DNA from: Galbibacter kalidii
GTDB taxonomy: Bacteria > Bacteroidota > Bacteroidia > Flavobacteriales > Flavobacteriaceae
Assembly: GCF_026241135.1 (NCBI RefSeq)
Contig: NZ_JAPFGA010000015.1
Coordinates: forward strand, 1 to 64,000
DNA length: 64,000 nucleotides
Reading direction: 5' to 3'
This document shows, piece by piece, positions 62,959 to 64,000 of this stretch (positions are counted from its first letter, which is position 1; every line of letters starts with the position of its first letter). The translations under genes and the position numbers were made by a program. The notes beneath the pieces are model-generated. The model did not search any database. It saw only the letters and a list, made by a program, of their open reading frames with translations, and was not told where the DNA came from.

Positions 62959-64000
62959 TTATTTAATCGATGATGTGATTCCGCTTAAAAATCCGTTAAA
63001 GTCAAAGGCATCCCCGGAGGCGAGTCCCATTCTAACGACAACCAGGTCTTTGGACGGAACGATATACACCCGTTTCCCCTGAAACCCGTCGGCATAATAA
63101 GTATCAGATGGCACATCGGGTAATTTTTCAAGAGTTTGTAACCAGAAATGTCCTCCGTATTCTGCTTCAGAAGCTGTAGCAGGGGTGTTCACGTAATCTA
63201 CCCATGATTTGTCAAAAAGCTGATCGCCGTTCCAGTTTCCGTTGTGGAGATAGAGCAATCCGAATTTTCCCCAATCGCGGGTAGTTGCCCATCCGTAGGA
63301 GGAAGCAACATAGTTCCCTGCCAGATCGGTTTCTATAATCATGCTGTTCATGCCAATACGGTCTATCAAGGCCTCGTAAGGAAAATTGACATAGTCACGA
63401 TAGTTGTCAAACTCTTTTTGCAAAAGTCCGGAGAGCAAATTACTTGTTCCTGAAGAATAGTTCCAATGGGTGTCAGGAGGATATTTTGCTACTTTTTCTG
63501 CCTGTCTCTTGGTCATGTCTTCGTCTTGGTAGAGCATTTTTGTAACGTCAGATATGGTGGAGTAATCTTCTTCCCATTCCAATCCGCTGTTCATATGGAG
63601 GAGGTTGCTATAGGTAATGTTTCTCCTTTCATCGTTTTGCCATGCATCAACTTTTGCCGGATCGTTGATGTTCAGTTTCCCCTGATATTGTAAAATTCCG
63701 TAGAGCGTAGCCAAAACACTTTTGGTCATCGACCAGCCTAATAATTTGGAATCTTTGTCGATGGAATCGCTATATTTTTCAGCAATAATATGATCCTTGT
63801 AAATTACCAGTACCGATCTTGTTTTTTGAACGTCATTATTTTTAAAAGCAGCCTTGACAGTAGCATTTATCTTTTTATAATCCAGATTTGAAAACGCAGT
63901 GTCTTTTTGTTCTTTGTTACCATAAGGATATGGGAGTCGGTTAATGCTTTTTGTTCGTTTGGGGAAGATAAATTTTTTTGGGAGGTTGCTCTTGGTTTCA
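62959..64000 (-). CDS. Beta-lactamase-family serine hydrolase, N-terminus cut by the window end
   Basis: The frame stays open to the window edge, so at least 346 residues are encoded here. The SxxK catalytic motif is 'LGWSMTKSVLATLYG' (S and K of SMTK), the tyrosine motif is 'HWNYSSGTSNLLSG', and the class-C/esterase-type body follows. Upstream residues include 'VLVIYKDHIIAEKYSDSIDK'. It may be a D-alanyl esterase/peptidase or other hydrolase; no export signal can be judged because the start lies outside. Confidence 0.88.
   Translation of the reverse strand, partial: ETKSNLPKKFIFPKRTKSINRLPYPYGNKEQKDTAFSNLDYKKINATVKAAFKNNDVQKTRSVLVIYKDHIIAEKYSDSIDKDSKLLGWSMTKSVLATLYGILQYQGKLNINDPAKVDAWQNDERRNITYSNLLHMNSGLEWEEDYSTISDVTKMLYQDEDMTKRQAEKVAKYPPDTHWNYSSGTSNLLSGLLQKEFDNYRDYVNFPYEALIDRIGMNSMIIETDLAGNYVASSYGWATTRDWGKFGLLYLHNGNWNGDQLFDKSWVDYVNTPATASEAEYGGHFWLQTLEKLPDVPSDTYYADGFQGKRVYIVPSKDLVVVRMGLASGDAFDFNGFLSGITSSIK

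Overview
The window is 64 kb of AT-rich chromosomal DNA from a member of the Flavobacteriaceae (phylum Bacteroidota), most likely a gliding marine or environmental species. Several things point there: a SprE/PorW-type gliding and type IX secretion lipoprotein and GldH; the split ATP synthase operon with no atpD or atpC here; a DUF5687 ABC permease; flavobacterial lipoproteins; and -7 promoter elements of the TAnnTTTG type. No tRNA, rRNA, CRISPR array, transposase or prophage was seen. Gene density is high and most genes are core functions.

Layout. 0.1-4.1 kb: a secreted AGE/cellobiose 2-epimerase-like enzyme divergent from a secreted GH9 glycanase. 4.5-6.7 kb: a DUF5687 permease with its ABC ATPase. 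6.9-16.4 kb: sprE, a bactofilin, AtpZ/AtpI, a small membrane protein and atpB-E-F-H-A-G, with a four-helix-bundle gene lodged between atpA and atpG. 16.5-24.3 kb: lipoprotein, polysaccharide flippase, dut, sugar-nucleotide transferase, a cyclase-like enzyme, TPR protein, DUF4292 lipoprotein and an EnvC-like murein hydrolase activator (envelope biogenesis). 24.3-31.4 kb: thioesterase, secreted esterase, GH3 glucosidase, Crp-type regulator, HU/SPOR protein and dprA. 31.4-37.1 kb: trpS, acyltransferase, an ECF sigma factor with a membrane-anchored beta-barrel protein, a lipoprotein and recA. 37.4-39.4 kb: a two-gene operon of a DUF692/MNIO enzyme fused to a DUF2063-like domain and a small protein with two cysteine motifs. 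39.5-47.0 kb: trhO, ricT, gldH, PBP1A, pncA and a two-subunit CoA transferase. 47.5-51.1 kb: sdhCAB. 51.3-55.0 kb: pepP, an alpha/beta hydrolase, a small Cys protein and thiL. 55.4-59.9 kb: sufA-like, sufB, sufC and sufD, with a broken four-helix-bundle gene between sufB and sufC. 60.0-64.0 kb: a second sigma/membrane-protein pair, DUF6249 protein, bestrophin, YciI protein and a serine hydrolase cut by the window end.

The best candidate for an undescribed system is the MNIO operon at 37.4-39.4 kb. One polypeptide carries a multinuclear iron oxidase domain and what looks like its usual separate partner domain. It is translationally coupled to a 152-residue protein in which an 'EIGCxxC.SG.D' motif occurs twice, as expected if the small protein is the substrate or a metal-binding partner.

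Second in interest is the intergenic DNA. It holds several families of dispersed palindromes (a 161-bp near-palindrome between atpB and atpE, three copies of a GTCATGCTGAGC-type repeat, five copies of CTCACTAAGTGAG, and GC-rich CCCGCCTTCGCGGG units). Two four-helix-bundle genes are also inserted inside the essential atp and suf operons.
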